Assembly (NCBI GenBank): GCA_025449515.1
Contig: JANWJI010000132.1
Coordinates: forward strand, 1 to 5,423
Source of the DNA: Nitrososphaeraceae archaeon
GTDB taxonomy: Archaea; Thermoproteota; Nitrososphaeria; Nitrososphaerales; Nitrososphaeraceae
DNA: 5,423 nucleotides
Direction of reading: 5' to 3'
In this document: positions 1 through 5,125 of the stretch, piece by piece
Layout: every line of letters begins with the position of its first letter
Numbering within the stretch: position 1 is the stretch's first letter
Translations under genes and position numbers: made by a program
Notes under the pieces: generated by a model
What the model saw: only the letters and a program-made list of their open reading frames with translations
The model's database searches: none
What the model was told of the DNA's origin: nothing

Positions 1-332
1 AAACGGTTGCAAATGATCACAAAAAGTTAGCAAATAAAGCTGGGTATGTTACACTACTAGTGTGTAAACGATCATTAGTTTCGTTATTTAGTTGATTTTG
101 GTAGACTGCACATCCACCTGAACTACAAATCAACTCCAATAGGTTAATCCATAGGAAGCAGTATTAATCATACTTACTTTCCTTGGTAAGACCAATGAAT
201 TATTAATTATAATAATAACAATGATACCCTCAAAGGTAATGTGATTGAATATCTCCAGTTATCCGTTTTTAACGCGACGAATCCAGCGACCGATTTTTGA
301 TCATTTAGATTATTACACGTCTAACCTCTAAC
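1..332. other. Non-coding stretch, no gene recognised
   Basis: All six frames are broken by stops and I see no coding-like reading. The only structure is a nested inverted repeat near the left end, listed separately. The right end is the region downstream of the minus-strand gene that stops at 333. No clear hairpin terminator is visible there, only AT-rich sequence and a short direct repeat of GCGAC (near 275 and 288). Confidence 0.5.
12..76. repeat. Nested imperfect inverted repeat
   Basis: The inner arms GTTACAC (48-54) and GTGTAAAC (62-69) pair with one extra base around a seven-base centre. The outer arms AATGATC (12-18) and GATCATT (70-76) are perfect inverted copies, the right one directly abutting the inner repeat. 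It could be a regulator site or hairpin for a gene to the left of the window. No gene next to it inside the window explains it, and AT-rich DNA produces such arms by chance fairly often. Confidence 0.3.
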
Positions 333-794
333 CTAGCCTCCACCAGCAAGATAACCGCTAAATAAAGACTGTAAACCCTGTGGATTGCTGGTAAATTGCT
401 CTTTTAGTATATCAATTCCTTGTTGTGTATACTGTCTAGCCTGTTCAGCATTTTGTATTCCAGTTTTTTGTTGTACACTCTTTACTAATTCATGATCGGG
501 ATTCAATGCTCCTAGACCTGATAATACTGATCCTATATTACCTGCTGCTGAACCACTATCAACACTACCACTACCACTATCCCTTCCACGGCCACGGCCA
601 CCAAAAAAACCAGACAACTTACTTGCGATCCCTTGTCCCATACCCTGTTTCATATCCATATCGCCAATACCAATATCTTGTCCAATCATTTTCTGTGCTA
701 AAAAGCCGACTATTACACGTATTATAGAAATGCTCATAGATTGCTCGACTCCACTTTTCAGTGAAAACATACCTGCTAGGCTTTCTATACTCAT
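333..794 (-). CDS. Small Gly-rich hypothetical protein
   Basis: A 153-residue protein of no family I recognise. The N-terminal half (about 1-60) is amphipathic to hydrophobic, with a segment around 20-38 (SIIRVIVGFLAQKMIG) that could lie on or in a membrane. A low-complexity Gly/Ser/Arg linker follows (about 63-95, including FFGGRGRGRDSGSGS). The C-terminal part (about 97-153) looks helical and Gln-rich, and the protein ends in a Gly tail (AGGG). There are no Cys or His metal sites and no nucleotide-binding motif. The start ATG at 794 is supported by an AT-rich TATA-like element about 28 bases upstream, which fits a leaderless transcript. The hydrophobic helix, disordered linker and helical tail suggest a small membrane-associated or self-assembling protein, but this is a guess. 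The ORF is intact, unlike the next three genes on its right. Confidence 0.75.
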   Translation of the reverse strand: MSIESLAGMFSLKSGVEQSMSISIIRVIVGFLAQKMIGQDIGIGDMDMKQGMGQGIASKLSGFFGGRGRGRDSGSGSVDSGSAAGNIGSVLSGLGALNPDHELVKSVQQKTGIQNAEQARQYTQQGIDILKEQFTSNPQGLQSLFSGYLAGGG

Positions 795-816
795 ATGTTA
801 TTTTTCATAAAGTACT

Positions 817-826
817 ATTTAGAGAT
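817..826 (-). promoter_or_regulatory. Candidate TATA box for the gene at 333-794
   Basis: On the minus strand the sequence CTCTAAATAG lies about 28 bases upstream of the ATG at 794, the right spacing for an archaeal TATA box driving a leaderless mRNA. A second AT-rich stretch (about 840-852) is an alternative further upstream. The match to consensus is moderate in a very AT-rich background. Confidence 0.3.
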
Positions 827-940
827 TTTAGATTGCTAGATATATTATTTCGGATCATAAAATCTTAAAAATTTATTGATAACTAAGCAAAATGTAGAAA
901 GAATAATATAAATATATTTGATCATAGAACATCGATAACT

Positions 941-970
941 AAAAAATGCCTACACAGTAATAGGCTTTTC
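941..970 (-). terminator. Hairpin plus oligo-T, terminator-like
   Basis: GCCTA (948-952) and TAGGC (961-965) form a five-base stem with an eight-base loop. Flanking A and T runs extend the pairing with one bulge. Read on the minus strand the stem is followed by ATTTTTT, so it would end transcription coming from the remnant that stops at 1011. Read on the plus strand it is followed by TTTT. It separates the damaged minus-strand genes on the right from the gene at 333-794. Confidence 0.4.
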
Positions 971-1010
971 ATATAGTTCCAACAATAATTCAAGTCATAA
1001 TTCACTCATT

Positions 1011-1147
1011 TTATCTAGATCCGAGAACTGGGTAACGAGCAACGGTGGCTTTGGCAATTCGCCGTCCTATTCCTGCAATGACATTTCAATAAAATGTCTA
1101 TGACTCAGATATTGATTCGAAAAAGCAGAAAAATTAATGCCGCATCT
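1011..1147 (-). pseudogene. C-terminal remnant of an unidentified gene
   Basis: The stretch 1011-1085 reads on the minus strand as NVIAGIGRRIAKATV followed by ARYPVLGSR and a TAA stop. This is unusually protein-like and its GC content is clearly higher than the surrounding DNA. Just upstream, in another frame (to about 1147), lies FSAFSNQYLSHRHFIE, which would join it by a one-base shift near 1084-1088. There is no start codon, and stops in all frames precede it. I infer a decayed 3' end of a gene whose 5' part is lost. The family is not recognised. The alternative is chance, since only about 40 residues are involved. Confidence 0.35.
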
Positions 1148-1187
1148 CTAGATTAATTTGCATGTCAAGTCTGTATTTAGCCTTCGA

Positions 1188-1855
1188 TTATATCTCGGCA
1201 ATTTTTGAAAACCTTTTTCGTGCTACTATTTTTGCAACAAATATAAGTATCCAAAAATATTGAGCAACTTGAATATCAATAAATGAAATTCCTATGGAAA
1301 TAAGGAATATTCCAGGTGGAATGAGTAGATCATAGAACATCAATCTGCCTTGAAGCTTGGTAATAGATTTATCCAATAGATTTCCTTTTGACGCCTGTAA
1401 CCAAATTACTGCTAATATTGATCCAGTTATGGTAAGTATCAAGGCATATACAAGAAATATAAAGTGAAAGTTTCCGTACTTTAAGTCAAGATCAGTAGCA
1501 AATGATATGAGTGTGACAAAAAAATAGGAACAGGAGATTTAGCCAAACTAAAATTGAATGAGAAGATCGTGTATGGTTAAACACACGATGATATGAAATC
1601 CAATAAACACCCACGATCATAAAACTTCGCATAGATCTCAAGTTGTGGACGCAGTTGCGATAGTGTTGAGATTACTTGTTGTTGTGTTAAGTTATTCTGA
1701 GGAAGATTAGGAATTTGTATTGATATTGCCATAAATGTGATTGAGAACGCAAAAATGGCATCACTAAAGGAAATTACGTGTTCTAATCGTATTTTTCCTA
1801 ATGAATTATTATTATTATTATTATTATTATTATTTGTGTAGTTATCGTTATTCAT
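1188..1855 (-). pseudogene. TMEM175-family (DUF1211) potassium channel gene, two frameshifts
   Basis: Three consecutive segments in different frames read as one TMEM175-family membrane protein of about 221 residues, near the usual prokaryotic length. The first segment (1855-1628) holds an Asn tract, then the family signature in TM1, RLEHVISFSDAIFAFSIT (Arg plus FSDA). The next (1626-1519) continues with SFMIVGVYWISYHRVFNH, which has the family's W..(H)HR-type motif, and LVWLNLLFLFF. The last (1517-1188) starts VTLISFATDLDLKYG and gives TM4-TM6 and a basic tail. One extra base is needed near 1627 and one in the seven-T run (1518-1524 on the plus strand as A7). Family members are proton- or potassium-permeable channels in the cytoplasmic membrane. 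As written, translation stops after 92 residues, so the gene is broken unless these are sequencing errors. An SD-like GAGGT sits 8 bases before the ATG and a TATA box lies upstream. Confidence 0.8.
1805..1834 (-). repeat. Trinucleotide microsatellite, ten ATT (AAT) units
   Basis: Ten perfect ATT units on the plus strand encode a run of ten asparagines at residues 8-17 of the TMEM175-type protein, ahead of the first membrane segment. The copy number is prone to replication slippage, but changes in whole units stay in frame. Confidence 0.95.
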
Positions 1856-1884
1856 TATTCATAACCTCTTTCGATTGAATACGG

Positions 1885-1896
1885 AAATATAAAATA
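1885..1896 (-). promoter_or_regulatory. TATA box of the TMEM175-type gene
   Basis: On the minus strand TATTTTATATTT lies about 30-41 bases upstream of the ATG at 1855. That places transcription start a few bases before the start codon, with a GAGGT site (1865-1869) at the very 5' end of the mRNA. Confidence 0.45.
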
Positions 1897-2041
1897 CTTG
1901 AGATTCAATAGGAATAGTAAGATGCTAAAATCATTCTATATTCCTAGCCTCGCATATAAATGAGATAACAATGTAGTTTATACGAACAAATGCATTCGGC
2001 AGCTTTAACGCCTACTTTTTCCTCAAATATTTTCTTGAATA

Positions 2042-2300
2042 TTAGAAGATTCTACTCTCGGGGTTCCTTGCGTTAGCCACAGGATCATATCCTTTAATAA
2101 GAAACTGCGTTTACCAATTCAGCATATGAACCTTCACGTTTCAAACGATGCTCTAACGAATGCTTCAACATTGAAGAGTTCGTATATTTGTCAGCCGCTG
2201 TAGAGATATTATTATGTATATATCTGTCGTAATTATTGGTTCTTTGACTTCTTTGAGTAGATATCCAGACAAGGCGCGATGGACTGGGCGGGATTTGCAC
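2042..2300 (-). pseudogene. Frameshifted remnant of a hypothetical gene
   Basis: Two minus-strand frames join into one protein-like sequence. The first contains NSSMLKHSLEHRLKREGSYA and ELVNAVS (ATG at 2171). After one extra base near 2096 the second continues IKGYDPVANARNPESRIF and stops with TAA at 2042. The charged, helical first part and the compact second part both look like real coding sequence. The open frame reaches back to a GTG at 2300, but the first codons lie in a tRNA-like fragment and are unlikely to be genuine. A start at 2171 or in the region 2171-2260 is more plausible. I do not recognise the family. Its position beside a tRNA 3' fragment would suit a gene at the edge of an integrated element, but this is only inference. 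Confidence 0.4.
2280..2297 (-). other. tRNA 3'-end fragment (T-loop to discriminator)
   Basis: Read on the minus strand, CAAATCCCGCCCAGTCCA matches the end of an archaeal tRNA: the second half of the T-loop, a T-stem 3' strand CCCGC, an acceptor 3' strand CCAGTCC and discriminator A. The similarity stops inside the T-loop, and no matching GGACTGG 5' acceptor strand, D-arm or anticodon arm is present nearby. It is therefore a fragment, not a functional tRNA. Such pieces are typical leftovers of integration at a tRNA gene. A second T-arm-like sequence in the opposite direction lies just beside it (2304-2316, CGGTTCGAATCCC). Confidence 0.45.
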
Positions 2301-2363
2301 TCTCGGTTCGAATCCCTTTCTTTCTGAGATTCCTCATACTCTTTAAGTGTACACAGCCTTTAG

Positions 2364-2380
2364 GATAAGCTTTCCTTATC
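2364..2380. repeat. Short hairpin
   Basis: GATAAG (2364-2369) and CTTATC (2375-2380) form a six-base stem around a five-base loop. It lies in the non-coding gap between the tRNA fragment and the coiled-coil ORF. There is no T run after it, so a terminator role is not supported. Confidence 0.3.
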
Positions 2381-2414
2381 ATGAGTTTCATAATGGGTTA
2401 ATGATCTTCAAAAT

Positions 2415-2624
2415 ATGACATTTCTGAATATCCATGAATTAGAAAGACAAGGCGCAGATATACAGATAAAGATAGAAGAATTAGAACAACTGAACCAATC
2501 GATGAGGGAGCGTGCTAAGATGAACGACGACGCTATAGCTTAACTATTAGATCAAGTCATGGCTTTATCAGCAAAAATGCATGAGATTGCTATTAGTAAC
2601 GAGGATTGGAAAAGTTCAGTTTAG
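2415..2624 (+). pseudogene. Coiled-coil ORF with an internal stop codon
   Basis: Reading from ATG at 2415 gives 42 residues rich in Glu, Gln, Leu and Ile (ELERQGADIQIKIEELEQLN). A TAA follows at 2541, after which the same frame continues as LLDQVMALSAKMHEIAISNE to a stop at 2622-2624. The heptad-like spacing of hydrophobic residues runs through both halves, so the internal stop is probably a nonsense mutation in an originally continuous coiled coil of about 69 residues. The frame is open upstream only to 2394 and lacks a folded domain, so this may be the detached C-terminal tail of a larger protein. Its last four bases overlap the end of the convergent dehydrogenase gene. No family is assigned. 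Confidence 0.5.
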
Positions 2625-3805
2625 AAGCCAGATAAAACAATCTTTCCTATCGTTGTACCAGATTCTAACTTCCTATGTGCCTTACGCAGATTTTCTGCAT
2701 TTATTGGTGACAATAGATCTGTTAAAGTAGTTTTTATTTTCTTCCTATCAATAAGGTCAGCTACTGTGTTAAGCAAGTGATGTTGCGTTACAATGTCTGG
2801 TGTTTGAAATAGCGATCTCGTAAACATGAGCTCCCAGACAAACGTAGCACTTTTCTGCCGTAGTATACCTCCTAGGTCTACAGGAGCTTTGGTTTCAACT
2901 ATGGAGCATATCTTACCTTGTGGAGCAACCAATTGCTTCATTCTCTCAAAATGACTATCAGTATCATTCAAACAGAGAATATAGTCTGTATAATCAATGC
3001 CTGCCACTTTCTTGATTTGAGATTTAAGATCCTTATGATGGTTTATAACATAATCAGCACCCATTTTCTTACACCACTCGACTGATTCACTTCTAGATGC
3101 AGTTGCGATTACATTAATTCCTGAGAATAAAGAAGGAGAAAGAGAAGGGACAGCAGATTGGTTTATAAGATTTTTTGCAAGCTGAATAGCTATGGAACCA
3201 ACTCCCCCTGCACCACCTATAATAAGAATAGACAATGGATGATGTTGTCTTTTATTAGTGTCATCGTCACTTAAAGTAGATGGCATTATTGCTGTTGGTC
3301 GTTGTAGTGGTGGTAGTGCAGTTTTCTCTCTTATAGTATCAGGATACAAAGATAGTCTATCATACAGAGCCTCCCAGGCCGTTATGGTCGTAAGCGGCAT
3401 AGCAGCAGCTTCTTCAAAGCTGAGTGATTTTGGTTTTCTTCCAACAATACGTTCGTCTACTATATGAAATTCGCAGTTTGTTCCTAATGGTCGAGAAATG
3501 CTGCCAGCATAGTAAACGGCGTCGCCTTTCTCAAAAAGTGTGCAATCTGAACCAGATTCTACTACTTCTCCAGCAGCATCCCATCCTAATATACGTGGAG
3601 TATTTTTTTCTTTTTCTTCTGTAGTGGGCGAGGGAGGGATCATTCCTCTTCTGACTTTAGTATCGACAGGATTTACTGAGATTGCCTTTATAGCAACTAG
3701 TAGATCATGTCCTGTAGTAGGATGGTTTGGTTGTGGAATGTCGAGATCAACTAGTGATTGAGGATCATCTATTGGTAAGTATTTGTATAAACCTACAGCT
3801 TTCAT
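2621..3805 (-). CDS. Zinc-type alcohol dehydrogenase-like oxidoreductase (MDR superfamily)
   Basis: An intact 394-residue MDR protein of the zinc-type alcohol dehydrogenase-like group (close to the adh_fam_1/TIGR02817 type as I recall it). The GroES-like domain opens with MKAVGLYKYLPIDDP and holds KAISVNPVDTKVRRG (about 40-54), GWDAAGEVVESG (74-85) and the group's DERIVGRKPKSLSFEEAAA (117-135). The Rossmann motif GGAGGVGS (197-204) binds NAD(P)H. The classical zinc ligands are missing (Asp in VNPVD, GWDAAG in place of GHE), so despite the name it is probably a zinc-free NAD(P)H quinone/enone-type reductase in the cytoplasm. The substrate is unknown. It is longer than the usual 335-345 residues because of polar insertions at about 155-190, before the Rossmann strand, and 214-229, after its first helix. 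The ATG at 3805 begins the conserved MKAVG N-terminus. A TATA-like site and two inverted repeats lie upstream. Confidence 0.9.
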   Translation of the reverse strand: MKAVGLYKYLPIDDPQSLVDLDIPQPNHPTTGHDLLVAIKAISVNPVDTKVRRGMIPPSPTTEEKEKNTPRILGWDAAGEVVESGSDCTLFEKGDAVYYAGSISRPLGTNCEFHIVDERIVGRKPKSLSFEEAAAMPLTTITAWEALYDRLSLYPDTIREKTALPPLQRPTAIMPSTLSDDDTNKRQHHPLSILIIGGAGGVGSIAIQLAKNLINQSAVPSLSPSLFSGINVIATASRSESVEWCKKMGADYVINHHKDLKSQIKKVAGIDYTDYILCLNDTDSHFERMKQLVAPQGKICSIVETKAPVDLGGILRQKSATFVWELMFTRSLFQTPDIVTQHHLLNTVADLIDRKKIKTTLTDLLSPINAENLRKAHRKLESGTTIGKIVLSGF

Positions 3806-3835
3806 TTTGTATATTCCAGAAAAGCTGAAATAGGT

Positions 3836-3846
3836 AATTATAAGTT
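3836..3846 (-). promoter_or_regulatory. Candidate TATA box of the dehydrogenase gene
   Basis: AACTTATAATT on the minus strand is centred about 36 bases upstream of the ATG at 3805. That would give a leader of roughly ten bases. No Shine-Dalgarno sequence precedes the ATG, in keeping with a very short leader. Confidence 0.4.
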
Positions 3847-3880
3847 AAGCATGAGAGCTGCAACTGGAATGAATGCTTAA
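3845..3880. promoter_or_regulatory. Inverted repeat, possible operator
   Basis: TTAAGCAT (3845-3852) and ATGCTTAA (3873-3880) are perfect eight-base inverted copies 20 bases apart. The proximal arm touches the candidate TATA box of the dehydrogenase gene, the position expected for a dimeric repressor or activator site. It could also form a stem-loop. Confidence 0.35.
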
Positions 3881-3893
3881 ACGTTTCATGTTT

Positions 3894-3907
3894 TTTGAAA
3901 TTTCAAA
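3894..3907. promoter_or_regulatory. 14-base perfect palindrome, possible operator
   Basis: TTTGAAATTTCAAA is a perfect 14-base palindrome about 90 bases upstream of the dehydrogenase start, in the gap between it and the LLM remnant. Dimeric winged-helix regulators often bind such sites. The low sequence complexity leaves chance as a fair alternative. Confidence 0.35.
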
Positions 3908-4021
3908 GATAAAACACACTTGTCCTTTGGTGTTAGATTGCTTTGTTATAATTTCTTAATCTTCCCTTTTAGAACTGAAGCTAAACATATTATCATATAT
4001 ATGACAGCAACTCATCTCTTG

Positions 4022-4537
4022 CTAGATCCTTCTAATCACTTTAGAATCAAAAAGTCTCGAAATTGCATTATTATTCAATCCTATAAAATGTAGTACGAAG
4101 TGTCTGACACCAATATCCAGATATTTTCTAATGCCTTGCAATACCTTTTCAGGCGTCCCTACCATAACACTGCTAACAAGATATCTAGAATACTCTTCCA
4201 TACTTTTATCTTTTCTTTTGTTTTGTGCAAGCACTTTATTGACTTCGTCTTCTGATTCCCTTATTATACAGGGCAACACAACAGAGTATTGTATATCTTC
4301 CTTATAGTTCCTTCCAATGGAACTGCAATATTCCTTTAATAAAGAAATCTTTCTTTCCATTTCATCTGGGGAACCAAAGAAAAGATTGTATCTGTCAGCA
4401 TGTCTTGCTAAAACTTTAAGCAAATACTTTTCTCCTGATCCTCCGACCATGATCAATGGATGAGGTTTTTGGATTGGCTTTGGATTACATATTGCATCTT
4501 TTATTCGAACAGAAAAAGAAGGATGATAAACTGACAG
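4022..4537 (-). pseudogene. LLM-class (luciferase-like, F420-type) oxidoreductase, C-terminal half only
   Basis: The frame is open from 4537 to the TAG at 4022. It encodes about the last half of a luciferase-like monooxygenase family protein, which normally has 300-340 residues. It begins with family sequence IKDAICNPKPIQKPHPLIMV and GGSGEK, the hallmark that precedes the C-terminal part of the barrel. It then continues through LLKVLARHADRYNLF, a helical region (FGSPDEMERKISLLKEYCSS), VGTPEKVLQGIRKYLDIGV and RHFVLHF. The N-terminal half, with most of the F420/FMN and substrate site, is missing, and the upstream DNA in all frames does not resemble it. A TTG at 4456 would start inside the conserved motif, so I do not regard it as a real start. 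This is a 5'-deleted gene, probably inactive, with the break near 4510-4537. Confidence 0.8.
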
Positions 4538-4674
4538 TTATAGAAGGGCAATTTAATACAATGCAGTCCCAGATGCGCGCCCTAATTACAACTCTTGGGA
4601 ATATGGATGGTAAGAACAAAGTTGAATTTGCAAAGCAGTTGTATCAAAGCGGGGTATACGAAACCGAAAGCTAG
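4456..4674 (+). CDS. Coiled-coil hypothetical ORF, probably a detached C-terminal tail
   Basis: A 72-residue frame starting at ATG 4456. The first 15-17 codons are antisense to the conserved PIQKPHP region of the LLM remnant and are probably not original coding sequence. The rest (from about 4501) is protein-like: FEQKKKDDKLTVIEGQFNTM, a helical stretch, ALITTLGNMDGKNKVEF, then AKQLYQSGVYETES. It resembles the helical C-terminal tails seen on larger archaeal proteins, and it echoes the coiled-coil ORF at 2415-2624 in style, though not clearly in sequence. I infer the 3' end of a gene joined to the broken LLM gene by a deletion or insertion. An internal ATG at 4560 could alternatively start a 37-residue peptide. 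No function is assigned. Confidence 0.45.
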   Translation: MDEVFGLALDYILHLLFEQKKKDDKLTVIEGQFNTMQSQMRALITTLGNMDGKNKVEFAKQLYQSGVYETES

Positions 4675-4683
4675 AGTACCACC

Positions 4684-4697
4684 CATATTATATATAC
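4684..4697 (+). promoter_or_regulatory. TATA box of the Cys-rich operon
   Basis: CATATTATATATAC is centred about 28 bases upstream of the ATG at 4720 (34 from ATG 4726). This spacing predicts an mRNA that begins at or within a few bases of the first start codon, as is common in archaea. No Shine-Dalgarno site precedes this gene, while the two genes after it have one. Confidence 0.55.
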
Positions 4698-4719
4698 ACA
4701 TGAACATGGTAATCTTTCG

Positions 4720-4899
4720 ATGTATATGACATCAGTAGTAATAAAGAAAGAGGCCATTCCGCTGCAATGCCAAAGATGCAATCACCAATGGTGCTATACC
4801 GGAACGAACAAATACGTAGTTTCTTGCCCGCACTGTCGTACGACGTTTTCTATTAGAAAATTCGTAGAAATATCGAAAGGTGATAAGGGAGTTGCCTAA
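4720..4899 (+). CDS. Small zinc-ribbon protein
   Basis: A 59-residue protein (57 if ATG 4726 is used) with one zinc ribbon: CQRC in the first knuckle, a central HQWCYTGTNKYVVS with aromatic residues, then CPHC in the second knuckle and a basic end (TTFSIRKFVEISKG). The C-x2-C ... C-x2-C spacing and the W-x-Y-x-G-x-N-x-Y core match short archaeal zinc-ribbon proteins that I recall as common in thaumarchaea. Their role is not established, but nucleic-acid or protein binding is usual for ribbons. The gene is first in a three-gene cluster behind a TATA box and overlaps the next gene by 8-20 bases. Two in-frame ATGs (4720, 4726) compete, and the TATA spacing favours 4720. Because it is short and overlaps a longer antisense frame (4732-4971, minus) it is easily missed. 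Confidence 0.8.
   Translation: MYMTSVVIKKEAIPLQCQRCNHQWCYTGTNKYVVSCPHCRTTFSIRKFVEISKGDKGVA
4879..4884 (+). promoter_or_regulatory. Shine-Dalgarno GGTGAT deciding the start of the Cys-rich gene
   Basis: GGTGAT matches the archaeal anti-Shine-Dalgarno at the 16S 3' end. It lies seven bases before TTG 4892 and overlaps GTG 4880, so it argues for TTG 4892 as the working start. Confidence 0.5.
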
Positions 4900-5125
4900 C
4901 ACTGAAGTTAAGGCTTTCTGTACAGATACAGTTGAGCAATGCCTGACTGATAGCTGCAAGGATTGTACCAAATATTATATCAATAGAAGTTTTGGACATC
5001 GTCTAATATGCGAATGTAGTTGTGACAGAATTAAGAAGGAAAAGGTGTTAGATGTAGATATTCCACTAGCCACATCTAACATCTCGAACCAGACAGTATC
5101 TCGGAAGGTGATTCCAAGAAGATGA
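4880..5125 (+). CDS. Cys-rich small hypothetical protein
   Basis: An 81-residue protein from GTG 4880 with seven cysteines: C14, C21, then C26-x2-C29 (SCKDC), and a cluster C44-x-C46-x-C48 after GHRLI. Together with H40 this suggests one or two structural zinc sites or another metal site. The C-terminal 30 residues are cysteine-free and probably flexible. The start is uncertain. A strong archaeal Shine-Dalgarno GGTGAT (4879-4884) lies seven bases before a TTG at 4892, which would give 77 residues and an 8-base overlap with the zinc-ribbon gene. The GTG at 4880 sits inside that Shine-Dalgarno site. The stop codon overlaps the next start as ATGA (5122-5125), so translation is probably coupled along the operon. 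I do not recognise a named family. Confidence 0.65.
   Translation: MIRELPNTEVKAFCTDTVEQCLTDSCKDCTKYYINRSFGHRLICECSCDRIKKEKVLDVDIPLATSNISNQTVSRKVIPRR
5107..5112 (+). promoter_or_regulatory. Shine-Dalgarno GGTGAT of the third operon gene
   Basis: AAGGTGAT (5105-5112) ends nine bases before the ATG at 5122. The same hexamer precedes the previous gene, which supports the ORF starting at 5122 as a real translated gene despite its early stop. Confidence 0.6.

Noticed and set aside
506..727. Plus-strand open frame of 73 codons opposite the Gly-rich protein gene
   Set aside because: It is rich in Tyr, His and Leu and wholly antisense to a better coding frame, with no ribosome site. It is a composition shadow.
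920..1341. A 14-base direct repeat GATCATAGAACATC (920-933 and 1328-1341)
   Set aside because: The second copy is inside TMEM175-type coding sequence and the flanks do not match. One such pair is not surprising in 5.4 kb of AT-rich DNA.
2230..2400. A complete intron-containing tRNA gene around the T-arm-like motifs
   Set aside because: No matching 5' acceptor strand, D-arm or anticodon arm can be found next to either T-arm piece, and the T-stems do not pair.
2267..2455. An 11-base direct repeat AGACAAGGCGC around the tRNA fragment (2267-2277 and 2445-2455), considered as attachment-site duplication
   Set aside because: Several 11-base repeats are expected by chance in a window this size. 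The second copy is in the coiled-coil ORF and does not extend into the tRNA-like sequence.
3258..3761. Three plus-strand open frames opposite the dehydrogenase gene
   Set aside because: All are antisense to conserved MDR sequence including the N-terminal domain, and none resembles a protein family.
4454..4456. TTG as the true start of a short LLM protein
   Set aside because: The codon falls inside the conserved PIQKPHPLIMVGG motif and the same frame continues upstream with family sequence, so it is not a natural N-terminus.
4732..4971. Minus-strand open frame of 79 codons over the zinc-ribbon gene
   Set aside because: It is antisense to the CQRC/CPHC zinc-ribbon coding sequence, which has a promoter and metal-site motifs. 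The minus frame has neither.
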